Shown: piece after piece, positions 1 to 11,692 of the stretch
Position numbering within the stretch: the stretch's first letter is position 1
Layout of the letters: every line of letters starts with the position of its first letter
NCBI GenBank assembly: GCA_025345505.1
Contig: JANVCC010000013.1
Coordinates: 585,215 to 649,214, forward strand
DNA: 64,000 nucleotides
Direction: 5' to 3'
From: Todiramphus chloris collaris
Lineage: Eukaryota; Chordata; Aves; Coraciiformes; Alcedinidae
Position numbers and translations under genes: made by a program
Notes under the pieces: generated by a model
Databases searched by the model: none
What the model was told of the DNA's origin: nothing
What the model saw: the letters and a program-made list of their open reading frames with translations, nothing else

Positions 1-3000
1 TTTTGCATTTAACGTAATATAATACAACCGATAATGAAAATGTTCATGTTTATACAGTGCCAAAAGCAAAGGAAAAATACCCAGGATATTAAGTAGTAGC
101 CGGAAATGTCCTTCTTTCCATAACTTCACTGAATCAATCCAACAGACATTATTCTTTGCTCTGTCGTCTTTGTACTAGGGTACAAAGGGTACTAGGGTAC
201 AAACTGATGCTAGCTGAGCAAATGCGGAGAAATTGCTACCAAGCTTGGTACATCTCCCAGAAGCTAAGGATCTGTACCTTAAGTAACTCCAAGAAAATTA
301 GGAGTGTTCCTCACTGTTAAGAAACATATGGGGAAAAAAAGTTACCATCAAAAAAGAAGCTATACTCCTGCACAATAGAAGACATCACGTATTTTCTGGA
401 AATACCAGGTCTGTGGCAGTATCACCAGGGGCTGCTTCTTCAGCTCTGCCCTCTGACAGAACCACCATTATTGGGGTTCTTCTGGGGAGACCCAGAACCT
501 ACAATTCAGCAAAGGTGAACAGCATCCTCAGAGCAGAAGGAAGACCTCAGCTTTCTAGGCTGCAAGATTAACCAGAACAAGAGGAGCGGGTTACACAGAT
601 GAGGGGAATTCCACTGAGCTCTACGGAGATTTGATAAATACTTGTGTTGAACTACTTGTTTAAAACCATCATCATCTTAAGGGACAAGCAATTATGTTAA
701 ATAAATTAAAACAACCAAACAATAACAACAACATAAACACCCTGTCATACAGTTTCCAGGCCCTGTGAGAGACACTGGAAAAGAATCTCACAGAACTAGT
801 TGCAGAGAACCCAACAAATGACTTCATAGCTGCCTCAGCCAGAGGCTGCCAAAATGACTGCGTACAAACCTCTAACCTAATATCAAGGTATGCAATGAAG
901 TATGTTTGGTGCTGGTGACAAGCTCTCAATTACTATGTATTTTAATTTTTCATGTCCTCTAAATCCAGAGAAAAGCACAAACACACTGCTTTGTTGTCTT
1001 CTTCCCCTCTCCCTTTTGTCCTGTCTCCCACTCATCTCCAAGCAGACCCGAATTCAAATCAAGCATGTGCACCTTACATTTGCTGACATTGCAACAGATC
1101 CCTGTACCTCAGGATAATCCCAGTAGTGTTAAACTTGTCCAGAAAACCTAAATCATACATCCAAAGTTAAAATAGTTTGCAGATACCTCAGCTAAGCAAA
1201 CTCTAGTAACATTTTGATCACAATTTCCAGAAGAAGCTAATGAAAAAAGGACCTTTCAAATCTCCTATTATCATAGGTTAGTAAGTTATAGGTATTGAAG
1301 AAAACAATGAATAAGGAGTTGCTGAAATGAAGTGTTTAAAAGGACAGTTGTGCAAGTAAACTGCTCCTTACTGCAATTTTTCCAAAAGGTTAAATGAGTA
1401 AATGAAAGCATACATAAAAAACAATACAAACCAAAAAACCACTGAAGGCTACTTTAGCAATAAATTTATTCTCAAAAGACACAGAGTCAGCAAAGAAAAG
1501 CACTTTTGTGTTAAGCAACAAGTATCTTCAGACAAATAAAAGTAATAAAACAACTACTGAGCAGGAGGCGGGAGGTAGGTTTATACAAAAAGCAAGCTGT
1601 GAAATGAGGGAGAGTTTAAATCTTAAAATACAATGTTTTAAATAACAACCACAAAACTGAACAAATAATCTTCTGGCATCTGCAAATTCTTTTAGCTACA
1701 GAAGCAAAATCTTTACTTAAGAAATACATCTAAAAATACACAAGCTACTCATCAAATGTTCAGCAAACTGGTACGGCAAATTACCACATCTTGCTTACCC
1801 TTGCACGCCGTGGGGCAAAAGCTGTGGTCAGAGCAACAAGGAAGCAAACTGCCACACACAGACAGCTTCTAAGAAACTCTTACTAATACCTCACACAGGA
1901 AAGAAACCAATTGCCTGTTTTGAGAATCAGGTGCGGGATACATATTAGGGCCTTCTTAACAGAGTGAATCATTACAGAGACAATTAAATAGGTAATCGAA
2001 CTATTGAAGGAAACCATGCAACATTAAATTATTTCTGGTGCAAGGAGAGAAGCATGTCACAGCTATTTCAAAATCATACAGGACCCCACTAATCCATTAA
2101 GGATCCACAAGGGGGTTAAAATAAAAAGGTTTTATCATTACTTGTTCTTTCATCTAATCCCTATTTTCAGGGAAGCAGTGAAGCAGCGATACTTGACTTG
2201 CATCATTTATATTGTTCTTTGGAACACTGTCCCTGTCAGTAAATGTTTTCTTTTTATGACTAAGAATTATGGATCAGATTTTCACGTAAATTTGGGAAAG
2301 TAAACAATTTACCTGAAAATTCCATTTAACTGAAATCAAAGACAATGAAGCATTAAATCTAGTGTACACAGGGTTTCCTTCACTGACTTTAAGATACAAA
2401 AGAAGATTTGATCTTTTATGTTCAAAAGACAAAGGTATAGGTATTCAAAATTCATTGCAACTGGATTTTTTTTCGTTGAGTGCACCAGTATGCATAACTT
2501 TCAATTCTTTGTGGTGAGACAATAGGATTTATTATGCAAAACACCTAATGTGAACAGTATTAAGTTTTCAAGCAAAATGTTTTCAAGCTGTGGAACCCAA
2601 TGGCTAATACCATTGACTCCACATGAATTATGAGAAAAGTAATTGTATGATGCCACATGGATTTCTAAATCTACTCATTTCTCTTGTCTGGATTACCACA
2701 CAGCACACAAAGATGAGAATTTAGAAATCATTATTGCCAGCAGTGGCTCCTCATTTTTAATACCTAGCAAGAGTTTCTCAGAACAAACCAAGAACTTTCA
2801 AGCAAGTAACTTTGGTGAGTTATTTTAAAGTCTGTCCTGCAGCTACAGATGACAGCACAGAAAAAAACAGCAAAAGTAATGGGAATCACTACAGGCAGCG
2901 TGATTTTATGTGAAACTTGTTACATTTTTTTAGTCAAGATCACCAACTTCTTATGCTACTTACTCATAGTAGTAATATCTCTGACACTGCCAGAAGCAAA

Positions 3001-5320
3001 ATCCTTCAACAGGCCTGAAAACCAATTCCAGTGCAACTAAAAGCCTCATTTAGAATCCACACCAGCAAGCAGACAGGGTGGTTCTCACTTTGATGTTCAA
3101 AGAAAAAAGAGAGAGAGAATGAACAACCAGGTATTCACTGAGAATTAGGAGTGACTCATCAAAAATAATCACTGCATGAATTACATGCACCCACCAGCTT
3201 CAAGAGAAGTTTAAGTAGGGTAAGGTTTTTTTCCATAATCCATTAGACATTTTTTTTTAAACATTCAGGTTTTTCTTCTGATAGAGAAAGGAAAATGTGC
3301 TCTAGCCATGGCTCCTAGAGTAGCAACTCAATTTTGCCAAGTTCCCCCCTCCAAAACTGCAATAGGCGACCAGAGACTTACATGCTACAACTTTCCTACA
3401 AGCATATTCTAATAACACACTGTCTTACAGATAAAAATAAAGAGTAGATAAACGAACATCTAAAAGCCTCCACGGGATGGTTAAGTCCCCAGTATGTACT
3501 GCCGTTCATAATAACCAACAAGGTACAATTGCTTTCTTAAATTCCGACCTGGTACCATCTGTTGCTCTTTTGACATCTGCTCCCTTTTACTTTAGATACA
3601 ACCTGCAGGATGGGCAGGCTGCAGGCTGGATCTGTGCCAGCTGAGCCCAAAGCACCTTTCTGGAATCTAGAGTGACAGTGACATAACACAGCCCCAACTC
3701 ACATCTCTATTCCCCCTCTCACACATAGGTCTCTATGCATCCTCACCCAGAAGCATGTATCAGTTGAAGATGTGTTGAGCTACTGTAAAGATAAAGGAAG
3801 CTATAGGCCTTCTCACTTCTCTGGCTTAGCACAACCATATCAGAAGCACTTGGAACAGAAAACTCTGCTCCACAGCCTTAAAAGCAGTCAGGAAGTATTT
3901 TAAGTAGGTAAAACGAAGAATGATGTCAGACAATGACCTATGTCAGACCACCATCAGAAATTATTATGCAAGTTTTCAGCAAAGAGGCAGTTCTTGCCCT
4001 AATGAACAAATGACAGCTGGTGTGTGGAATTCCCACACTGCCTTGGTCTGGGTCCATTAGTAGAAACATTTACATTACTGATGAAGGTCGCGCAACCAAC
4101 TCTTTACATGGACCTTTTTATAACAGACTATAAATTGACATTTGATGGCATGCAATATTTCTCTTGGTATAACAAAGTTCTATTTGATCCAAAACCAGAT
4201 TCTCTCTATTCCTTTATTAAAACAATACTGAATTTTAGTAGACAGGATTATGACTGTTGGAAGGCTACAGAAAAAAAAAAGACTTGTTTCTCCCTTTGTG
4301 TAGCTTTTACGGTGTATCTTTCCATTAAGAACAGCGACTTTCTGCTTCAACACTCTGCAATTTTGTTATCCAACAGACAGTAAATGATCCTTATGAGAAA
4401 TTAAATGCAACATTATAATATGCAAATAAGTGTAACGCATAGCACCCAAAATTAGTCCCAAAACAGTCACACACCAGTTTGAAAAAAAAATTAGCAGTAA
4501 TTGCTTAAGGAATACAAAGACAGAACTGAGGACCTGATACACTGTTAGGTGTTTCCAGGCTTTCCATCCTCCTTAAGAAAAAAAACAAAGAAAAAAACCC
4601 CAACAAACCAGAACACCTCCCAACCACAATCTTCTGATCCTTTTATTTGCAGACTCCCTTTCTGCACCTTCCCCCAATACTGAGGTGCCACGTACATTAA
4701 TTCAAAGCCAGGATCTACCAGGCCAAATGCCCAAGGAAGGTATGTCTGCAACACCCTTCAAATGGCTCAGTAAACCCAACTTCGGGGGGCTGCTGCCCAA
4801 CTTATTCCTCAGTTTTGAGAGCACGTTCAAGAAACAAAACAGTACCCGCACCCACCTCTTGTGGTTAGTCCTAAACCGATCAGTCCCTCCTCCCTTTACA
4901 GCTCCTGAATAAAACCACTATGTAAGAAGGGGCGTGAGAAAGGTTTCTCTGAACCTGCCTGAGGTTGAGGGAGCCCACCCCAGCCTGTCACCCTGCAGAT
5001 CCACCAGGAAAGTGCACAGAGGCCTGGGCAGGCCAATCTGTACGTGAGCAGAAGGCATAAATGAGTTTAGCTCTTTCATCCCACCAGACAGATGGTTTAA
5101 ATCCTAATCCGAGACTGCTAATTACAGCACAGTACTCCGCTGATAACGAAACGGCGGAGACCCTCAACCGCACCACGGAGCGAGGCTGGAGAAGGCCCCG
5201 GGGGGTGCCGGCCTGCGCTGCCGGAGCCGCCCCGCCATGCCCAAGAGACCTGCCGAACACAACCGAAGCGGGACGCTGCCAAACGCGACGGCAGCCCCTC
5301 GGGCGGAGCAAGGTACTCAC
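1..5320. other. Non-coding stretch, probably GYG2 intron 1
   Basis: I find no convincing exon here on either strand. If the ATG at 5327-5325 is the GYG2 start, this is the 5' part of its first intron. I searched the minus strand for the conserved glycogenin start (D-Q-A-F-V-T-L) and did not see it, so exon 2 would lie left of the window. The 119-codon open frame at 4024-4383 on the plus strand has no recognisable family and looks like chance. Confidence 0.5.
172..203 (+). repeat. Tandem duplication, two 15-bp units
   Basis: gtactagggtacaaa occurs at 172-186 and again at 189-203, separated by two G. Confidence 0.95.
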
Positions 5321-5327
5321 CGGACAT
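5321..5327 (-). CDS. GYG2: Putative first coding exon of glycogenin-2 (7 nt of coding sequence)
   Basis: On the minus strand the island contains ATG-TCC-G immediately followed by the donor GTGAGT, with A at -3 of the ATG (a favourable Kozak context). It would encode Met-Ser plus one base, so the next codon is split (phase 1). Human GYG2 also begins Met-Ser, and GYG2 follows CD99 and XG in the same transcriptional direction in human. Glycogenin-2 is the self-glucosylating primer of glycogen synthesis. The 5' UTR would run rightward from 5328 into the CpG island. No downstream exon lies in the window, so the identity rests on synteny and this tiny exon only. It could be the first exon of another leftward gene. 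Confidence 0.45.
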
Positions 5328-5972
5328 CCTGCGGCAGGCGGAGGCCGGCGGGGCAGGGGCACAGCCCACGGCTCGGGCCCACGGCGCCCACCTCTGCCGC
5401 CGCCTCACCTGCTCGCGGCAGGCCCGGCAAATCGCGAAATGGGATTAGCCTCTTTCCTGCTGAAGACAGTGGTAGGTGAATTATATTCGCAGGGACTCCT
5501 GCGCAGCAGCAGAGAAACGGCATTAAGCGGCAGAGATCGTTTAGGACGGTTGGCACGACCCACCCCGCCCCCCGTTCCCGACGCTGGATTTATTGCAAAG
5601 GGACCGTCCTTCTCTCGCTCCCCTGCCCCACCGTCGGGCCCCGCAGCGCCCTGCGCCCGAGGCAGGGCAATGCCCGGACCTCGGCCCCGGCAGCCGCCGC
5701 CTGAAGGGGCCCGCCCCGCACCTGCCCCGCCGCTGCGGGACCGCCCGGCAACCCCCACGTCCGGAGCCCCCCAAGGCGCGGCGGCATCGGCATCACGGCG
5801 CCTCCTGGCGGCCCGACGTGGCGCTCCCGACCCAGGGGCCGCCGGGCGGCAGCGCCCAGACCGCCCTCCCGGCGCGGGCGGCGGCGCCCCGCGGCGCCCT
5901 CCCGGCATGACGGGGGCAGGGGGGTGTCGCTGACTGTCCCATCCCGTCCCCTCGCCTCCTCTCCTCTCCTCT

Positions 5973-6010
5973 CCCGTCCCGTCCCGTCCCGTCCCGTCCC
6001 GTCCCGTCCC
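5973..6010 (-). repeat. (GGGAC)n array with G-quadruplex potential
   Basis: The plus strand has eight CCC runs separated by GT, so the minus strand reads GGG-AC repeated with eight G-triplets and 2-nt loops. This meets the standard four-run G-quadruplex pattern twice over. It lies in the CpG island, on the non-template strand of the inferred leftward gene. A degenerate CTCCT repeat (about 5957-5972) and a CTCGT repeat (about 6012-6022) flank it. Confidence 0.9.
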
Positions 6011-6460
6011 ATCTCGTCTCGTGCGCGCTGCGGGTTTCAGCGCGACCTCCAGTGAGGCTCCCCGCGGGCGATCCGCCCCCACTGCCCGGGGGCGCTGGGG
6101 ATCAGGAGATGGGCCCTCGCACAACCTGCCGCGGTTGTTTCCAGGCTACCGGGCGAGGGGTGCCGACCGGCCCCTGGCGGGGCTGCGCGGCGGCTTAAGC
6201 CGACATCGACGAAAAGAAGAAGCCCTGTGACAGGGAGGGAGGGCCCCGCACCGGGGCTGCGCATCCGCCGCGCTGGGAGCAGAGAGCGCCCGGCAGTGAT
6301 CCCGGTGCGGGGATCTGTAGCCTGCGGAGGCCAGAGGGTCACGGCGACAGGTGACAAAACGCCGGGCCTCGTGGGCCGTGTCCCACCACCCATGCTCCTT
6401 TGATTGCAGTGCAGCCTCCCCACCCTGCGCAGTCGTATGCAGAAATGGAGCGGAAAAATG

Positions 6461-7190
6461 ATCATAGAAGGGTCTGGGTTGGAAGGGACCTTTCAAGGTC
6501 ATCTAGTCCAACCTCCCTACAGGGAGCAGGGACATCTGCAACTAGAGCAGGTTGCTCAGAGCCCCGGCCAACCTCACCTGGAATGTTGCCAGGGATGGGG
6601 CATCTTCTGCCTCTCTGGGCAACCTGGGACAGTGTTTCATCACTTTCAGTGTAAAAAATTTCTTTCATCTAGTCTGAATCAACCCTGTTTTAGTTTAAAA
6701 CCATTACCCCTCATCCTGTTGCAATTGTCTCCATCTTTCTGATAGGCCCTCTTTAGGAACTGAAAGATTACAATAAGGGCTGCCTAGAACCTTCTCTTTT
6801 CCAGACCAAACAATGCCCACATTCTCAACCTGTCTTCATAGGAGAGATGTTTCAGGCCTATGATCATTTCTGTGACCCTCTTCTGGACCCGCTCCAACAG
6901 GTGCATGTCTTTCTTGTACTGAGGACTTCAGAGCTGGACAGAGTATTTCAGATGGTCTCTCACTGGAGCAGAGGGGGAGAATTGTCTCCCTCTACCCTCT
7001 AGACACACTTCTTTTGATGCAGCCTTCTGGGATGCAAGTACACATCGCTGGGTCATGTCCAGCTTTTCATCCACCAGTACCCTCAAGTCCTTCTCCACAG
7101 GCTTGCTTTCAATCCCTTCATCCTCCAGTCTGTATTAATACTGGAGAGTGTCCTGACCCGGGCACAGGACCTTGCACTTGGCCTTGTTCC
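6461..7190 (-). mobile_element. CR1 LINE, 3' part, minus strand
   Basis: The left end carries the reverse-complemented CR1 3' tail (atcatagaagggtctgggtt, then the ggaagggacc and agtccaacctcc blocks). The remainder matches the C-terminal end of the CR1 reverse-transcriptase ORF in reverse complement, for example the contactor-rich ctcttctggacccgctccaa block near 6880. It is 5'-truncated, as is normal for CR1. Its 3' tail abuts the edge of the CpG island. Confidence 0.92.
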
Positions 7191-7454
7191 ATGCAGCCCT
7201 TTAAGGAAAACATCGATACCTTTGATGGTGAAGATCAGAGTGCTGAAAAAAGATCTTAAGAGTAAGCAGACAATGACTCCAATATGGCTTACGGTAACCC
7301 AGACACATGGGATTCACTGAGAGGTAAGGGAGTCTACTCAGTAACTTTTATGTAGCCACCATAACCCCTATGGGTGCACACAGTTTGATAACTTGACACC
7401 CAGATAAATAACTAAATGTTTTCAGAAACCTTGTGCTATTTGGACTGATATACT
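7191..7454. other. Spacer between two CR1 copies
   Basis: I recognise nothing specific in this short gap between oppositely oriented CR1 fragments. Its right part may be diverged 5' sequence of the plus-strand CR1 copy. Confidence 0.4.
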
Positions 7455-8963
7455 CAGACCGCATCCATGTGTGCTGAAAGAGCTGACTGATACTGTTGTT
7501 GAGCAGCTCTCCGTCATTTTTGAAAATCATGGAGAACAGGAGAGGTGCCTGAGGACTGGAAGAAAGCCAGTGTCACTCCAGTCTTCAAAAAGGGCAAGAG
7601 GGAAGACCCAAGCAACTACAGACCAGTCAGCCTCACCTCCACCCCTGGAAAGGTGATGGAGCAGCTCATTCTGTAGGCCATATCTAACCACATGGAAGAA
7701 AAGAAGGTTATCAGGAGTAGCCAACAATGATTTACCAAAGGGAAGTCCCACTTGACTAATGTGATATCCTTCTATGAAACCATGACCAAATGGGTAGATG
7801 AAGGGAGAGCAGCGGGTGTTATTTACCTTGATTTCAGTAAGGCTTTTGATACTGTCTGCCATAACATCCTCGTAGAAAAACTCAAGAAATGTGGCATAGA
7901 CAGTTGGTCTGTGAGGTGGATTGAAAACTGGCTCAACAACAGAGTTCACAGGGTTGTCATCAGCGGTGCAGGGTCAAGCTTGAGGCCTGTGGCCAGTGGT
8001 GTTCCCCAGGGATCAGTACTGGGTCCAGTTTTGTTCAATCTCTTCATCAACGACCTGGACAAGGGGATAGAGTGTACCCTCAGCAAGCTTGCTGAAGATA
8101 CGAAACTAGGAGGGTTGTCTGACACACCAGAAGGCTGTGCTGCTATCCACAAGATCTGGACAGGCTGGAGAGCTGGCTGAAGGTGAACCTTATGGGGTTC
8201 AGTAAGGACAAGCGTAGAGTCCTGCGTCTGTGAAGGAATAACACCAGGCACTGGTACATGTTAGGGGTTGCCTGGCTGGAAGGCAGCACCACGAAGAAAG
8301 ACCTTGGAGTCCTAGTGGATAGCAAGTTATCCATGAGACAGCAATGTGCCCTTGCAGCCAGGAAGGCCAATGGCATCCTGGGGTGCATTAAGAAAACTGT
8401 GCCCAGCAGGTGTAAGGAGGTTCTCCTCCCCCTCTACTCTGCCCTGGTGAGACCACAACTGGAATACTGTGTCCAGTTTTGGGCTCCCCAGTTTAAGAGA
8501 CAGGGATATACTGGAAAGAGTCCAGTGGAGAGCTACGAGGATGGTTAAGAGATTTGAACATCTCCTCTGTGAGGAAAGACTGAGAGAACTGGGGCTGTTT
8601 AGTCTTGAGAAGACTAAGAGGAGACCTTATTAATGTCTACAAATATCTGAAGGGTGGGTGTCAAATGGAAGGAGCCAATCTCTTTTCTGTAGTGCCCAGT
8701 AATAGGTCAAGGAAAAATAGGTATAAACTTGAGCATAGAAGGTTCCACCTCAACATAAGGAGGAACTTCTTTACTGTGAGGGTGACAGAGCACTGGAACA
8801 GGCTGCCCAGAGAGGTGGAGTCACCTTCACTAGAGACTTCCAAAACCCGTCTGGTTGCCTTCCTGTGCTAAATGCCCTAGGTGATTCTGCTCTGGCAGGG
8901 GAGTTGGACTCAATGATCTCTAGAGGTCACTTCCAACCCCTAATATTCTAAGATTCTATGATA
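7455..8963 (+). mobile_element. CR1 LINE with broken reverse-transcriptase ORF, plus strand
   Basis: The translation is interrupted by frameshifts and stops but shows the CR1 reverse transcriptase in order. A K-K-G-K-R-E-D-P-S-N-Y-R-P block lies near 7590-7625 and [11 protein letters not shown] near 7822-7855. [10 protein letters not shown] lies near 7998-8027, and the [13 protein letters not shown] block near 8450-8490. The copy ends at the typical tail ccaacccctaatattctaag followed by attctatgata. It is non-functional and 5'-truncated. Together with the minus-strand copy at 6461-7190 it fills the interval between the CpG island and the downstream flank of XG. Confidence 0.95.
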
Positions 8964-8971
8964 CATATTTT

Positions 8972-8998
<27 letters not shown>
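8972..8998. repeat. (CA)n microsatellite
   Basis: About 13 uninterrupted CA dinucleotides directly follow the 3' tail of the plus-strand CR1. Confidence 0.97.
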
Positions 8999-9003
<5 letters not shown>

Positions 9004-11254
9004 TATATTCACACAGTGTATCTTTGCAAGGTAGTTTCAGGCTGATGTGGTTCAGTAGAGGCATCTTTGCATCAAACTTCCGTGAAAATCAGTAGCTGCT
9101 TAGCAAAGGACAACAATTTAAGACAGTGTGCTATTGAAGAAAATGCACATACCTTTAATAATTAAATCTTTATTTCCAGCAGTTTGCCGGAGACCAGTTT
9201 TGCCACTCCAAGCTGCCACGTTTTTTCTCTCACACTGGGAGTATCCTAAAGGTCCACTGGAGAAGAGGATGTCATTGCTCCAGTAGTGGCAGAGGTGTTT
9301 GAGGAAGGAAGGACATAAATGCATGGGAAATAAAGCTTTATTTATCCTGCAGAAAAGAAAATCTCACAAAATATGCTTATCATCAGCTTATATAGACAGG
9401 TCAACGGAACAACATACTTATGAGTAGCAAGGTAAGTTTTTTAGATATTTTTACTAGTAGATCTATTTCAGTTGAAGGACTTTAAAATAATCAAAAGCAT
9501 TTTCTTGGTAATAAAAGTGATGTCTACATTTAGATGATTTTCTGTTTTATTCATGTACCAGCAGCAGTATATTGGTCATGTGTTGATGTCATTAGACCAA
9601 AGCAATTTCCACTGGGTAAAAAATTCTTTTGAAAATACTATGAACAAATTTAAATAAATTGTAATTATATTTCAAAACAAAAAAAATCTTAATAATGAGC
9701 ATATATACTTCTCTGGACATTACTCCAATTAAAATATCTTCTTAAGCTGTTTTCTTTTTTTTTTTTTTTTTTCTCCTTAATATTTTTAATTTGAAGGGGT
9801 TTTTTTTTTCTTCCCTAGCAGAACAGAGATGTATTTGTATATAAAAGGCATATGTCCCAGCAAGTAACAAACAAAAAAAAAATTAACTCAGATCATCTTA
9901 GATAAAACACAGTATGTGTTTATTGAAAATTTTCAAGAGAAAAAGCAAAATATATGTTTTCATTTTTAAACAAACAACTGAAGTGTCAACCGCAAAACAT
10001 TTTAACAGTTCATTAATCAAAACTTTGTCTACCTGGCAAAATCTGTTTTAACCATTAACGTGGAAAATTAGTATTTTTTAAGAAATATCAAGTGTTTTTG
10101 GAAACAATATTAGAAGTTTGTTAACATTCATAAAATGAAAGTGATATTCACAATGGTGCTCATTTGTTTCTGTATCATCAAGATGTTTCCATATTTAAAA
10201 TGATGTACAGTATCATATCCTACTTTCAGGACCAAAATAAAGATTATGGGAGTCTCCTCAGTGTCTGATGCATATCAATTTCAAATATAATTTAGATAAA
10301 ATAGTATTTTATGAAAAGAATACTTTTTCAGATTGTTTTTCTCTCAACAGTTTAATAAACACAAAACCATGTTTACCTTCATCTATATGGAATTTCAGTA
10401 AGAAAAAAGCATGCTTCACATATAAGATGAAGATAAAAACAGAGATTTCCTCTATGCTTTAAAGAGTTAGCTGAAATGCCTGTATTGCAGAACTGTGTCA
10501 GTAAACTACTAGTTTCGCCAGCTTTCATCTTCATTTCATTCCTTCTCTAGTATTTTAATTAAGTTAGCTAAATGAAGTCAAAGAGACAGGAAAAGTGTTA
10601 GTTATTCTTGATAGATTTGTCTACATAAGGACATTTGTTAGCACAGCAAGGTTGATCAGAAGAAGGGAAGAAGATGAAACAGCCTTGCTAGCAAAACTGT
10701 ATCAACCATACCTCCACATATGTATGAAGTCTAAAAGTTGATATGACATAAATTTTATAAAACGAAGTGTCACAGACTCTTTCTTAATTGTTCTGAAAAC
10801 TTTGTACCTCTTTTCCCTTTACAGAAATTATGAATAGTATGGTTCTTAAAAAAAAAAACAGCCTACCAGATTACTCCCTTTAAAGGCTCTTAGAAGAGGA
10901 CCTAGGTTTTCAAGAAAAGAAACAAAATTTACATCAACTGTCAGTTCCTGAGAAGAGCTAAACAGCATCTCAGTAATAAATAAATAAATAAAAATCAGCA
11001 TGTGTTCCTCTCATTTTTATTTTTTAAACAGTGTTTCGTCAATGTACATATTCTTTTCATGATATATTTTGAAATTAAGAATTAATTTTCCATCTATAGC
11101 TCCTTTCACTTTGCTAGAATTCAGACATAAATACAAAGTAAAGACAGTGAATTTTTTAATCTTTTATACAGCTTCAAGCTTTCCTTAGACATTATAGACA
11201 ACAGAGAAATATGCTAAAAAAAATCCAACATGTATGAATGGAAATGGCAATTTC
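8999..11254. other. AT-rich intergenic DNA downstream of XG
   Basis: No exon or repeat family is recognised. There are homopolymer T runs near 9758-9775 and 9798-9810 and an (AAAT)n run at about 10976-10991. It separates the inferred GYG2 promoter and CR1 copies from the XG polyadenylation region. Confidence 0.5.
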
Positions 11255-11260
11255 TTTATT
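11255..11260 (-). terminator. XG: Candidate XG polyadenylation signal AATAAA
   Basis: The plus strand tttatt reads AATAAA on the minus strand, about 415 nt past the inferred XG stop codon. It is the first canonical hexamer I noticed downstream. Another lies near 11015. Confidence 0.4.
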
Positions 11261-11675
11261 CCTGTTCCATCAGAGGGATTCATTATTTTGTCTAATTTGG
11301 AAAATGGGGGGGAAAAAAAATTCTGTGACTCAAGTGCTCACAAACCAAAATCTTACCATTTTTAACTTATATTAAAATTGTTTTCTTTGTTGTTTAAAAT
11401 AACTTCTGAACTAAAATGCATACCCAACCCTTATGAATTCAGGTCAGGTAGTCCAATACAATCCCTGGACATTTTAAACGCATATTTGATGACATAAAGC
11501 TTAAGGTGCAAGGGTGACATCAGGTGAGAGAGCAAGATTGTAGAGTCTCAACAAAGTGTTCATGAGAGGAAGATTTTCTTTTGTGAGAATGAAGTAGAAA
11601 AAAGTTGTTGGATCGTGGGCTGAATGTCACCAACCAAAGGAGCCTGTGGTCAGAAGTAACTCTTCTTTCAGCAGC

Positions 11676-11692
11676 TTACACCGTAGCCCTAC
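11676..11692 (-). CDS. XG: XG exon 8, terminal coding exon (C-terminus and stop)
   Basis: The minus strand has a polypyrimidine tract and acceptor (cttcatttttcag) followed by 17 nt that finish a split Gly codon and encode Arg-Ala-Thr-Val, then TAA. It fits the phase of the membrane exon. Human XG likewise ends a few residues past the membrane, with a final Val. The 3' UTR would run left toward 11255. An alternative terminal exon cannot be excluded. Confidence 0.6.

Larger units (their letters stand above)
5100..6440. promoter_or_regulatory. CpG island promoter
   Basis: A sharp switch from AT-rich DNA to very GC- and CpG-rich sequence, with many GC boxes (CCGCCC/GGGCGG-type), begins near 5120 and ends near 6440, where a CR1 copy abuts it. 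This is the only CpG island in the window. Overlapping long open frames on both strands inside it are typical of stop-poor GC-rich DNA and are not taken as genes. The minus-strand ATG plus splice donor at 5327-5316 makes it the likely promoter and 5' UTR of a leftward gene. A divergent plus-strand transcript cannot be excluded. Confidence 0.85.

Noticed and set aside
4024-4383. 119-codon plus-strand frame that looks protein-like
   Set aside because: No recognisable family, no splice or promoter context, and an A10 run is translated as lysines. Probably chance.
5061-5933. 290-codon plus-strand open frame in the CpG island
   Set aside because: Low-complexity Pro/Ala/Arg/Gly translation typical of CpG islands. 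It has no recognised domain and runs opposite to the inferred gene.
5405-6124. 239-codon minus-strand open frame in the CpG island
   Set aside because: GC-rich DNA is poor in stops, and the frame reads through the GGGAC repeat as R-D-G-T-G repeats. It has no known domain and overlaps other long frames on both strands.
7752-8180. 142-codon plus-strand frame as a host gene
   Set aside because: It is CR1 reverse transcriptase ([15 protein letters not shown]) in a truncated, frameshifted transposon copy.
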